The notes under the pieces: generated by a model
Database searches by the model: none
What the model was told of the DNA's origin: nothing
Seen by the model: the letters and a program-made list of their open reading frames with translations, nothing else
Assembly (NCBI RefSeq): GCF_008642275.1
Contig: NZ_CP029189.1
Location: 1,607,001 to 1,671,000, forward strand
DNA: 64,000 nucleotides
Source: Streptomyces venezuelae
GTDB taxonomy: Bacteria > Actinomycetota > Actinomycetes > Streptomycetales > Streptomycetaceae
Direction of reading: 5' to 3'
Position numbers and translations under genes: made by a program
Part shown: in pieces, positions 1 to 7,787 of the stretch
How the letters are laid out: each line of letters opens with the position of its first letter
Position numbering within the stretch: position 1 is the stretch's first letter

Positions 1-351
1 GAGTTCGGCGTAGGAGGAGGCCACGGCGATCGGTGCGCCGACGTGGACCGCCTTCGAGAAGCCGAGCGGGGATCCGAGCTCGGCGGTGATGGTCTCGGTC
101 AGCTCGCCCGTGCGGGCGACCAGTGCGTCGCGGAGCGCGCCGATCAGGGCGGCCCGCTCGGCCGGTGCCGTGGCCGCCCAGCCGGGGAGGGCCGCACGGG
201 CCGCGCGTACGGCGGCGTCGACGTCCTCTTCGGTACCGGCCGGGACCTGCGCGATGACCTTGCCGACGGCCGGGTTGACGACCTCGATCAGATCGCTGCC
301 GGCGGCGGGCCGCCACGCGCCGTCGATGTACATCCCGTCGTGGGCCTTCAT
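1..351 (-). CDS. Aldehyde dehydrogenase family protein, N-terminal part (cut by window edge)
   Basis: Only the first 117 codons lie in the window; the rest runs off the left edge. The protein opens MKAHDGMYIDGAWRPA and continues with an NPAVGKVIAQVPAGTEEDV-type strand and a helical stretch ending in LGSPLGFSKA, the usual N-terminal coenzyme-binding region of NAD(P)-dependent aldehyde dehydrogenases. These enzymes oxidise aldehydes to carboxylates in the cytosol; the substrate cannot be read from this part, and the catalytic Cys and Glu are outside the window. The ATG at 351 is chosen because a GGAGGA ribosome site sits 5 bases upstream. It lies downstream of, and in the same direction as, the citrate symporter gene, about 100 bases apart. 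Confidence 0.88.
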   Translation of the reverse strand, partial: MKAHDGMYIDGAWRPAAGSDLIEVVNPAVGKVIAQVPAGTEEDVDAAVRAARAALPGWAATAPAERAALIGALRDALVARTGELTETITAELGSPLGFSKAVHVGAPIAVASSYAEL

Positions 352-449
352 GGCATTCCTCCCGAGCACGCACGAGCGCGTAGATCCGACCTCGCGAACA
401 CCCTACAAACTAGCGTCGGTAGTTTTTGTCGGCCAGGGGGCGCCGGATC

Positions 450-1904
450 TCAGATGATGCCGAAAAGCATCCCTGCCCCGAGGACGACGAGCGAGGTCAG
501 GGCCGCCCATTTCACGGTGAACCGGGTGTGGTCGCCGAACTCGACCTTGGCCATGCCGACGAGGACGTAGACGGCCGGAACCAGTGGGCTCGACATGTGC
601 AGGGCCTGGCCGACGAGGGAGGCCCGGGCGATCTCCAGCGGGGAGACCCCGTGGGCGGCGCCCGCCTCGGCCAGGACCGGCAGGACGCCGAAGTAGAAGC
701 CGTCGTTGGACATGAAGTAGGTGAGCGGCAGGCTGAGCAGGCCGGTGACCAGGGCCATGTGCGGGCCCATGCCTTCGGGGATGGCCCCGACGAGCCAGTC
801 GGCCATGTGCTTGACCATGCCGGTGCCGGTGAGCACCCCGGTGAAGACGGCGGCGGCGAAGACCATGCCGGCGACGTTCAGGACGTTGTCGGCGTGGGCG
901 GCGATCCGGGCCTTCTGGTCGGGCATGTGCGGGAAGTTGACGGTGAGGGCGAGCGCGGCGCCGAGCAGGAACAGCACCGGGATGGGCAGCATTTCCGTGA
1001 TCATCGCGGTGAGCAGGGCCACGGTGAGGCCCGCGTTGAACCAGTAGAGCCGGGGTCGCAGGGTGGAGCGGTCGGGGTCGAGTCCCTGGAAGGCGTCCTC
1101 GGGGGTGGCGGCGTCACCGCTGCCGTGCGTGCCGGCCGCTGAACCGGCGGCGCCGCCTTCACCGGAAGCAAGGGCGGGGGCAGGAGCGGAACCGGAGGCG
1201 GAGAGGGAGGCGGTGCCCGGCGCACCGGGCGCGGCCGGGACCAGCTCCGCCTCGGCGGCCGCCGGACCCGCCTGACCGGGCAGCACCAGCGTGCCCACGC
1301 GGCGGCGCTCCTTCACACCGAGGACGTACGCCAGGACGAGGACGAAGAGCAGGCCTGCCGCGAGCGCCGGAATCATCGGGACGAAGATGTCGGCGGCGTC
1401 GAGCTTGAGGGCGGTGGCGGCGCGCGCCGTCGGACCGCCCCAGGGCAGGGTGTTCATGACGCCGTTGGCCGTGGCCGCGACGCCCGTCATCACCACCAGG
1501 CTCAGACCGAGCCGCTTGTAAAGCGGGTACATGGCCGAGACAGTGATCATGAAGGTGGTCGATCCGTCTCCGTCGAGCGAGACGATCGCGGCGAGGACGG
1601 CGGTGCCGACCACCACCCGCATCGGATCCGCCTTGCAGAAGCGCAGGATGCCGCGGACGATCGGGTCGAAGAGGCCGACGTCGATCATCACGCCGAAGTA
1701 GACGATGGCGAACATCAGCATGGCGGCGGTCGGGGCGAGCTTGCCGACGCCTTCGATGACGTAGTCGCCGAAGTGCGCGCCCTTCCCTGCGAACACGCAG
1801 AAGAGTGCGGGGATGAGGACGAGCGCCGCGATGGGCGACATTCTCTTCATCATGATCAGGACCAGGAACGTCGCGATCATGGCGAAGCCGAGGAAGGTCA
1901 GCAT
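450..1904 (-). CDS. Citrate-metal/proton symporter, CitMHS family
   Basis: A 484-residue polytopic membrane protein of the CitMHS family, which imports citrate complexed with a divalent metal in exchange with protons across the plasma membrane. It opens MLTFLGFAMIATFLVLIMMK, the typical family start, and keeps the FAIVYFGVMIDVGLFDP and SLDGDGSTTFMIT segments of the first half and the FMSNDGFYFGVLP segment of the second half. About twelve membrane segments are apparent. Around residues 235-300 there is an unusually long Ala/Ser/Gly/Pro-rich cytoplasmic linker between the two halves. The longer frame up to 2000 was rejected because the extra 32 residues are Cys-rich and unlike the family. No adjacent two-component regulator is visible. 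Confidence 0.92.
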   Translation of the reverse strand: MLTFLGFAMIATFLVLIMMKRMSPIAALVLIPALFCVFAGKGAHFGDYVIEGVGKLAPTAAMLMFAIVYFGVMIDVGLFDPIVRGILRFCKADPMRVVVGTAVLAAIVSLDGDGSTTFMITVSAMYPLYKRLGLSLVVMTGVAATANGVMNTLPWGGPTARAATALKLDAADIFVPMIPALAAGLLFVLVLAYVLGVKERRRVGTLVLPGQAGPAAAEAELVPAAPGAPGTASLSASGSAPAPALASGEGGAAGSAAGTHGSGDAATPEDAFQGLDPDRSTLRPRLYWFNAGLTVALLTAMITEMLPIPVLFLLGAALALTVNFPHMPDQKARIAAHADNVLNVAGMVFAAAVFTGVLTGTGMVKHMADWLVGAIPEGMGPHMALVTGLLSLPLTYFMSNDGFYFGVLPVLAEAGAAHGVSPLEIARASLVGQALHMSSPLVPAVYVLVGMAKVEFGDHTRFTVKWAALTSLVVLGAGMLFGII

Positions 1905-1977
1905 GTGGGGAAGGTAGGTGCCCCCTCCCTGCGCCAACAAGACGTCCACGCGTGAGCAATACGAGCAAAACCCCAGC

Positions 1978-4176
1978 TCAGAGCAGTGGCATGAGCTCAA
2001 CGGGGAAGCCGTTGAGCACCGCCGTGCCGGACAGCCGGTCGATGTGGCTGCCGTCGAGCAGCTGGTTGACGTTCGCTCCGGGAGACGCGGCCGCCACCGA
2101 CAGCCGCGAGCCGGACCGGTCGTGGCCCCAGCCGTGCGGAAGGCTCACCACGCCGCTGCGGACGGCGTCGGTGACCTCGACCGGCACCTCCAGGCTCCCG
2201 CCGTCGGCGGTGATCCTGGCGTGCCCGCCGTCGACGAGGCCGAGCCGGTCCGCGTCCCGCGGATGGACGTGAAGGGTGCAGCGGTTGGAACCTCCGGTGA
2301 GGGCCGGGACGTTGTGCAACCAGCTGTTGTTGGACCGCAGATGGCGGCGGCCCACGAGCACCAGGGCGGCGGGGCGGGCGGCGAGCGCCGTGCGCAGCCT
2401 GGGGAGTTCGGCCGCGATCGGGTCCGGAAGCAGCTCGATCCTGCCGCTGCGGGTCTTCAGCACACCCGGGAGCCGGGGGCGCAGCGGGCCCAGGTCGATG
2501 CCGTGCGGTGCCTGCCGCAGGTCGTCGAGCGTCAGGTCGTAGGGGCCCGTGCGCAGCATCAGGTCGAGGCGCCGCTCGGGTCCTGTGCGGCCGGAGAGCT
2601 GACGTGCCAGCTCCTGCGGGTCCCCGCCGTGGAGCGGCGAGTGGGGATCGGTGACGGCCCGGGCCAGGCTGTCGGCGATGACGCGCTCGTCCACCGCCTC
2701 CGGCGGCGCTCCGTGCAGCCCGGACACGGCGAGGATCAGGCGCGCGTGGATCTCGCACTCGTCCATGCGCCCGTCCGCCAGCGGGAGGGCGGCGGGCGAG
2801 TAGCGGGCTTGGTTGCGCACGGCGAACCCGTTGAACGCGAAGTCGAAGTGTGCGCTCTGCGAGGGCGGCGGCGGTGGCAGGACGACGTGGGCGTGGCGCG
2901 AGGTCTCGTTCAGGTAGGGGTCGACCGAGACCATGAAATCCAGCCCGGACAGCGCCCGGTCCAGCCGGTCGCCGTCGGGTGCGGACAGGACCGGGTTGGC
3001 GGCGATGGCCAGCAGGACCCGGATCCGCCCGTCACCCGGGGTCTCGATCTCCTCGGCGAGAGCGGCCATGGGCAGCTCGCCCTTGACCTCGGGGTGGCCG
3101 GCGACCCGGCTCGACCAGCGGCCGAGCGCGAACCCCCTGCCCGGGCCCGCGGGGCGGCCGGCGGGTGCAGTCGCGGAAAGCGGGAAGAGGGCTCCGCCCG
3201 GCCGGTCGAGGTTGCCGGTGAGGATGTTCAGTACGTCGACCAGCCAGCTCGCGAGCGTGCCGAACTCGACGGTGCAGCTGCCGATCCGGGCGTAGACGGC
3301 GGCGGTGGGTGCGGCCGCGAGCTCGCGGGCGAGGGTGCGTATCTCGGCGGCGGTGAGGTCGCATGCGGGTGCGACGGCCTCAGGAGTGAAACTCCCGAGT
3401 GCGGCGCCGAGTTCCCCGATGCCGTCGCAGTGTTCCTCCAGCGCGCCCGGGTCGGCGAGCTCCTCCTCGATCAGGGTCTGCGCGAGGGCGGCGAGCAGCA
3501 GCGCGTCACTGCCGGGTCGCGGCGCGAGGTGACGGTCGGCGAGCGCGGCGGTGCGCGTACGGCGCGGGTCGACGACGACCAGGGTGCCGCCGCGGGCGCG
3601 CAGGGCCTTGAGCCGGCCCGGGAAGTCGGGGGCGGTGCACAGGGAGCCGTTGGACTCGACCGGGTTCGCGCCCAGGAGCAGCAGGAAGTCGGTCCGGTCG
3701 AGGTCGGGTACCGGGATGGCGAAGGGGTCGCCGAAGAGCAGCCCGCTGGACACGTGTTTCGGCATCTGGTCGAGGGTGCTGGCGGTGAAGAGGTTGCGGG
3801 TGGCGAGGCTTTTGAGGAGCAGCGGTGGGTAGAGCGCGCCGGCCATGGTGTGGACGTTCGGGTTGCCCAGGACGACGCCGACGGACTGGGCCCCGTACTC
3901 CCGGACCAGGGCGGGGACGGCGGTCGCGATGGCTTCGAAGGCCTCCTCCCAGGTGGCCTCGCGCAGTCGGCCGTCACGCCGGACGAGCGGGCCCCGCAAC
4001 CGGTCGGGGTCGGAGTCGAGCGCTCCGAACGCGGCTCCCTTGGGGCAGATGAAACCGCGGCTGAAGACGTCCTCGCGGTCACCACGGGCTCCGGTGACCA
4101 CGCCGTCCGAGAGCGTGAGGGTGAGTCCGCAGGTGGCTTCGCAGAGGGGGCAGATACGCAGGGCGGTGCGGGGCAT
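1978..4176 (-). CDS. Molybdopterin-dependent oxidoreductase with N-terminal 4Fe-4S cluster
   Basis: A 732-residue cytosolic protein of the DMSO reductase superfamily (formate dehydrogenase / assimilatory nitrate reductase-like). The N-terminus has the [4Fe-4S] motif CPLCEATC (C9, C12, C16) with the fourth Cys in FICPKG (C44). The molybdopterin-binding middle region (for example LLLGANPVESNGS) follows, and a C-terminal molydopterin-dinucleotide-binding domain (RHLRSNNSWLHN, LPHGWGHD) closes the protein. No twin-arginine signal is seen, so it is probably cytoplasmic. I see no obvious Cys or Sec ligand typical of formate dehydrogenases, so the substrate is open. ATG 4176 has a CTGGAGGG site just upstream; the frame continues upstream only through low-complexity repeats. 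No electron-transfer subunit is encoded beside it. Confidence 0.88.
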   Translation of the reverse strand: MPRTALRICPLCEATCGLTLTLSDGVVTGARGDREDVFSRGFICPKGAAFGALDSDPDRLRGPLVRRDGRLREATWEEAFEAIATAVPALVREYGAQSVGVVLGNPNVHTMAGALYPPLLLKSLATRNLFTASTLDQMPKHVSSGLLFGDPFAIPVPDLDRTDFLLLLGANPVESNGSLCTAPDFPGRLKALRARGGTLVVVDPRRTRTAALADRHLAPRPGSDALLLAALAQTLIEEELADPGALEEHCDGIGELGAALGSFTPEAVAPACDLTAAEIRTLARELAAAPTAAVYARIGSCTVEFGTLASWLVDVLNILTGNLDRPGGALFPLSATAPAGRPAGPGRGFALGRWSSRVAGHPEVKGELPMAALAEEIETPGDGRIRVLLAIAANPVLSAPDGDRLDRALSGLDFMVSVDPYLNETSRHAHVVLPPPPPSQSAHFDFAFNGFAVRNQARYSPAALPLADGRMDECEIHARLILAVSGLHGAPPEAVDERVIADSLARAVTDPHSPLHGGDPQELARQLSGRTGPERRLDLMLRTGPYDLTLDDLRQAPHGIDLGPLRPRLPGVLKTRSGRIELLPDPIAAELPRLRTALAARPAALVLVGRRHLRSNNSWLHNVPALTGGSNRCTLHVHPRDADRLGLVDGGHARITADGGSLEVPVEVTDAVRSGVVSLPHGWGHDRSGSRLSVAAASPGANVNQLLDGSHIDRLSGTAVLNGFPVELMPLL

Positions 4177-4256
4177 GGGCCCTCCAGGGGCGGCGGTCTG
4201 CGGTACGGGCGAGGTCGCGCGGAGTGCGTAGAGCATACCGACCGGTACGCATGGAG

Positions 4257-4309
4257 GGGAGGGGTGTGCGGGACGGAGTGGTACGGGCGCCGTCCCGCAC
4301 ACCCCTCCC
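4257..4309 (-). terminator. Long perfect hairpin (20-bp stem) between TetR gene and molybdopterin oxidoreductase
   Basis: Bases 4257-4276 and 4290-4309 are perfectly complementary over 20 bp, with a 13-nt loop. The stem is GC-rich and lacks a T-tract, as is common for Streptomyces terminators. It lies about 140 bases after the TetR stop codon and about 80 bases before the oxidoreductase start, so it most likely ends the upstream minus-strand transcript. A role in the 5' leader of the oxidoreductase cannot be excluded. Confidence 0.7.
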
Positions 4310-4338
4310 GAGCCGGGACCGAGCTCCGGGACCTGGAG

Positions 4339-4410
4339 CTGGACCTGCGCGTGGGGCTGGACCTGCGCGTGGGGCTGGACCTGCACCTGGAGCTGGGCCT
4401 GCGCGTGGGG
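4339..4410. repeat. Four tandem 18-bp repeats
   Basis: Four consecutive 18-bp units (4339, 4357, 4375, 4393) share the pattern CTGGACCTGCGCGTGGGG; the third is degenerate. They lie between the TetR stop codon and the 20-bp hairpin. The unit length is a multiple of three, so both strands stay open and inflate ORF predictions here, but no conserved protein is apparent. Confidence 0.85.
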
Positions 4411-4450
4411 CCCGGACCCGGACCTGGACCCGGCTCGGAGCCGGAAGGGG

Positions 4451-5074
4451 TCAGTCCAGCACGCGGGCCAGGTACGCGTGCATCATCGCGCGGGTCTCGG
4501 TGACGATGCCGGGGTCCCCGGCCGGGTCGGCCCGGAAGGCGAGTTGTATCAGCGCGTCGGTGGCCTCGACCGCGACGAGGACGGACCGCTCCAGGGCGGC
4601 GTCGGGGGTCAGGGCGAGATGCGCGGCGAGGAGTTCCGTCAGCCGGGCGGCGACCTGGTGGTTGGGATCCGCCTCCGGCTCCCCGGCCGGAGGCGCGGGC
4701 ACGCCGAAGTCGACGAGCGCGAAGCCGGGCACGCTCCGCTTCATGGCCAGGTACTCGTCGAGTACCGCGTCCACGACGGGCCGCCAGTGGGTGGCCGGGA
4801 GGTCGGTGAGCCGGTCCGCGATGCCGTCGACGTACTGGTCCAGGTTGCGGTGGGCGAGCGCGATGGCCATGGCCCGCTTGTTGCCGAAGAAGCGGTAGAC
4901 GGAACCGATCGGCACGCCGGCGCGCGCGGCGACGGCACGGGTGCTGAGGTTCTCGTACCCGGTCTCGTCCAGCAGTTCGGCGCAGGCGTCGAGGATCCGG
5001 GCGAGCCGGTCGGCGCTGCGCTGCTGGACGGGCGTGCGGCGCAGGGAGTGGACGGGAGGCACGGGGTCCATCAT
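4451..5074 (-). CDS. TetR/AcrR family transcriptional regulator
   Basis: A 207-residue one-component repressor. Residues about 15-60 form the TetR DNA-binding domain: RILDACAELLDETGYENLS, then RAVAARAGVPIGSVYRFFGNK, the classic helix-turn-helix with its tyrosine-phenylalanine end. The C-terminal ligand-binding half is divergent and gives no ligand. Start ATG 5074 has GAGGAG 7 bases upstream. It follows the membrane-protein gene ending at 5107 by only 32 bases in the same direction, so it is probably co-transcribed with the three genes upstream and may control them; this is inferred from spacing only. Confidence 0.9.
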   Translation of the reverse strand: MMDPVPPVHSLRRTPVQQRSADRLARILDACAELLDETGYENLSTRAVAARAGVPIGSVYRFFGNKRAMAIALAHRNLDQYVDGIADRLTDLPATHWRPVVDAVLDEYLAMKRSVPGFALVDFGVPAPPAGEPEADPNHQVAARLTELLAAHLALTPDAALERSVLVAVEATDALIQLAFRADPAGDPGIVTETRAMMHAYLARVLD

Positions 5075-5106
5075 GCCGCTCCTCGCTTCTCGGTTCCGCG
5101 GGGGTC

Positions 5107-6468
5107 TCAGTTCAGCAGAAGACTGAGCCCTCCGACCGTGTAGGTGATCATCAGCGCCAGCAGCGGCAGTTGTCCGGCCACCGCCTTCGCCGGGGGGAAG
5201 AGTCGCACGGACCGGTCGTGGGCCGCGACGACACCGAGGACGTGACCGGTGACGACGGCGACGACCTGGAGGGCGGCGAGGCCGCCGGGACCCAGTGGTG
5301 GCACGGGTTCGGGGGCGTTGTCAGTGCCGAGTGCCATGCTTACTGTGCGTGGTCCTTCGACTACCAGGAGGGAGAAGTAGTGGGCGATGAGATAGCCGAG
5401 CGCGATCGGTACGAGTGAGTGCGCGAAGGCGGTCAGCGGGCCGGGGTGCGGGCCGCTGACGAGGCGGGTGGCAGCGGCACAGAGGCAGTAGAGGGTCGTG
5501 ACGAGGGCGATGGAACCGAGCAGTCCGATTGTGGCCGTGGGGATGCGGCCGAGGGGGGAGGTCTGGAGCGCGTTGATCCACGAGGGGTTGTCGGAGAAGC
5601 CGTCGTAGGCGGTGGAACCGAGCAGGACGCAGACGGTGGCGACGAGTCCGGGCCGCTCGGGTGTCGCGTCGAGTCCGTGGAAGGGGTTACGGAGAACGAG
5701 GCGGCCGTCGCTGCGACGGCCGAGGGGGGAGAGCCGCGCGAAGAGGCCGGAGTACGCCTCGAAGGCGTCGCCGTCGTCGAACCAGCGCTCGCCGAAGCGG
5801 GCGGCGAGCAGGAGTTGGGCGGTGGCGTAGACGGTGATGGCGACGAGGAGGGTGGTGGTGGATGCGGGATCAGGAGCGACGAGTTCGAGCCAGGTGAAGG
5901 CGAACAGTCCTGCGGCGGCCGGCCATTGACCGAGCCGGGCGGGAAGGGGGTGGCCGGGGCCGCGTCCGGGCAGGACGCGGCGGAGCAGGCGGTGCAGGGT
6001 GCGGAGCGGATTGAGCAGGCGCCAGACGGGGCCGAGGAGGAGGGAGGCGGGCACGAGTCCGACCCACAGGAGGACGTAGACGGCGCCGGGAGCGGGGTTG
6101 TGCGCGGGGTCGTCGGGACCGAGGAGGAGGTGCAGCAGGACGGCCACCGCGGCGGTGAGTCCCAGGCCTTGCAGGGTGGTTCGGGTGGCGGCCGCGTCGG
6201 CCGCGCGCTGGAGGGCGGCGGGCAGGGCGAGGCCCGAGTGCGCTCCGCGGAAGCGGGAGGTGGACCAGAGCAGGCCGAGCGCGAGGAAGGAGACGAAGAG
6301 CGCGGCGAAGGCACCGGCGAAGGCATAGAAGGGAGAGATGGGCAGGTCGTGCTGGGACCCGATCCCGTGCGCGAGCGAGGTGAGCGGATCGGCCGGGTGA
6401 AGGACCACGCCCTGGCCGTGGCCCGCCTCGCCGGTGCCCGGGAGGAGGTCGGGCACGGGCGGGTTCAC
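5107..6468 (-). CDS. Polytopic membrane protein of unknown function
   Basis: A 453-residue integral membrane protein with roughly ten hydrophobic segments, the first at about residues 44-67 (SPFYAFAGAFAALFVSFLAL), followed by long amphipathic loops. I recognise no transporter or enzyme motif. Many Streptomyces carry a similar protein in this setting. It lies downstream of a cupredoxin-like lipoprotein and a beta-helix exoprotein on the same strand, but separated from the lipoprotein by about 370 bases of tandem repeats, so a separate promoter is possible. The last membrane helix ends a few residues before the C-terminus. Confidence 0.75.
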   Translation of the reverse strand: MNPPVPDLLPGTGEAGHGQGVVLHPADPLTSLAHGIGSQHDLPISPFYAFAGAFAALFVSFLALGLLWSTSRFRGAHSGLALPAALQRAADAAATRTTLQGLGLTAAVAVLLHLLLGPDDPAHNPAPGAVYVLLWVGLVPASLLLGPVWRLLNPLRTLHRLLRRVLPGRGPGHPLPARLGQWPAAAGLFAFTWLELVAPDPASTTTLLVAITVYATAQLLLAARFGERWFDDGDAFEAYSGLFARLSPLGRRSDGRLVLRNPFHGLDATPERPGLVATVCVLLGSTAYDGFSDNPSWINALQTSPLGRIPTATIGLLGSIALVTTLYCLCAAATRLVSGPHPGPLTAFAHSLVPIALGYLIAHYFSLLVVEGPRTVSMALGTDNAPEPVPPLGPGGLAALQVVAVVTGHVLGVVAAHDRSVRLFPPAKAVAGQLPLLALMITYTVGGLSLLLN

Positions 6469-6647
6469 CGTCGGCCTGCCCGGGGCGACGTCCCGTCGGC
6501 GACACGGCCCGGCCGCCCGGACTCCGGCCCGGGCCCGGTCGGCCGGGGCCGGACGCCGCCAGGAAACGCAGGCCGAACACTGGGCCGCACGGACCGGCGC
6601 CGCGCAGGGCCCCGTACGGGTCCAGGCCCGGCCACAAGCCTGGGTAC

Positions 6648-6755
6648 GGGCCGACGCGTGAGGCCCGGTACGAGTCCAGGCCCGGCCGCGGAGTCCCGTG
6701 CGGGCCGACGCATGAGGCCCGGTACGGGTCCGGGCCCGGCCGCGGAGTCCTGTGC
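6648..6755. repeat. Two tandem 54-bp repeats plus a partial third copy in a 367-bp intergenic gap
   Basis: The 54-bp unit starting GGGCCGACGCGTGAGGCCCG at 6648 recurs at 6702 with only a few changes, and a partial, diverged copy precedes it at about 6611-6647. The gap 6469-6835 between the lipoprotein and membrane-protein genes holds no gene I can support. The repeat is rich in GGCCCGG-type palindromic steps and could fold in RNA. Confidence 0.8.
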
Positions 6756-6835
6756 GGGCGCAGGGGTCGGCGGCGGCTGAGCCGGGAGCCCTGGGGCCGG
6801 TCCGAGTTCAGGGCCGGGGGCGGGGCTGGGCGGGG

Positions 6836-7750
6836 TCATCGGACGAGGAGTTGGGTCAGGACGAGGCCGGACTCGTGGGTCTCGACCTCGAACAGGCCCG
6901 TGCGGTCGGCCGTCAGGACCAGGGTGGCTTCCTGGCCTGCCGGCAGGGCGAGCTCCTTGTCGTAGCCGTGGACGTGCAGGGTGTCCGCGCGGTCGCTCGT
7001 GACGCGCAGGGCCACGCGCTCTCCGCGCCGCAGCTCGGTGCGGGCGGGGGCCGGGCTGACCTTGCCGTCCCGGACCGTGATGGTGACCGTACGGTCGGCC
7101 TGCTCCGGCGCCGGAATCCCGACCGGTGGCGGGGTGGCTCCGTGGCCGTGTCCGCCCGGCTGGCCCGGGGCGGCGGCGGTGAGCTGGGCCGTGCCCTCGA
7201 CCGGCTTGCCCGAGACCGCCCAGGCGGTGTGGTCGTCCGCGTAGAGGCGGACGGTCAGGGTGTGCGTGCCTTCGGGGACCTGCGCCACGGGCAGGTGGAA
7301 CCAGGGCCCGTACAGCCGGGCCAGCTTGCGTCCGTCGAGCTCCAGGTGGGCGTGGCCCGCGCCCGGGAGGGCGGCACCGCCGGTGCTGTCCGGGGTGAAG
7401 CGGTAGTTCGTCACCGCCAGTTGGAGGTTCCAGCCGTCTTCCGAGTCGGGGCGGACGGTCAGCTGGACCTCCGGTGCGCCCTGGGCCGGCACCTCGCGGA
7501 GCCGGTGGCCGGCGGCGTCGGTGGCCGTGAGCAGGGTGCCCACGCCGCCGGAGGCCTGCTCGTGGCTGGTGCCGGGCTTGTGGTGGGTGGTGGCCCGCCC
7601 GCCGCAGCCCGTCGCCGCGCCGCCCGCGAGGAGCAGGGCGAGGGCGAGCAGGGCCGTGGCGCGGGCGGTTCGGCGGAGCCCGCGGGCCTCCGTGCGGGGC
7701 GGCGTACCGCAGCCGTCGCACCGGTCGTCGTCGTCGGGCCGGTCGGTCAC
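6836..7750 (-). CDS. Lipoprotein with C-terminal cupredoxin-like domain
   Basis: A 304-residue exported protein. A 30-residue cytosolic lead containing CDGC precedes a hydrophobic signal (about residues 31-48) ending in a lipobox-like AATGC, with Cys49 as the candidate lipidated residue. Residues about 75-205 form a beta-rich region (VTNYRF, GHAHLELDGRKL, EGTHTLTVRLYADDHTAW), and the last 90 residues look like a cupredoxin-type beta-sandwich (VTITVRDGKV, LRRGERVALRVTSDRADTLHVHGY, GLFEVETHESG). The cupredoxin Cys ligand is missing; His residues in LHVHGY and ETHES could still bind metal. It begins 37 bases after the beta-helix gene on the same strand, so the two are likely translated from one mRNA. 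The function is unknown. Confidence 0.78.
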   Translation of the reverse strand: MTDRPDDDDRCDGCGTPPRTEARGLRRTARATALLALALLLAGGAATGCGGRATTHHKPGTSHEQASGGVGTLLTATDAAGHRLREVPAQGAPEVQLTVRPDSEDGWNLQLAVTNYRFTPDSTGGAALPGAGHAHLELDGRKLARLYGPWFHLPVAQVPEGTHTLTVRLYADDHTAWAVSGKPVEGTAQLTAAAPGQPGGHGHGATPPPVGIPAPEQADRTVTITVRDGKVSPAPARTELRRGERVALRVTSDRADTLHVHGYDKELALPAGQEATLVLTADRTGLFEVETHESGLVLTQLLVR

Positions 7751-7787
7751 GGCTGGCCTCCGTTCGTCGGGGCGGCGTGGGCGGGGG

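Noticed and set aside
1918..4503. Long plus-strand open frame opposite the molybdopterin oxidoreductase gene
   Set aside because: It is the high-GC antisense shadow of a clearly recognisable gene and has no family features.
6465..7721. 418-codon frame antisense-phase to the lipoprotein gene
   Set aside because: Arg/Pro-rich shadow that only stays open because the 54-bp repeats are a multiple of three.
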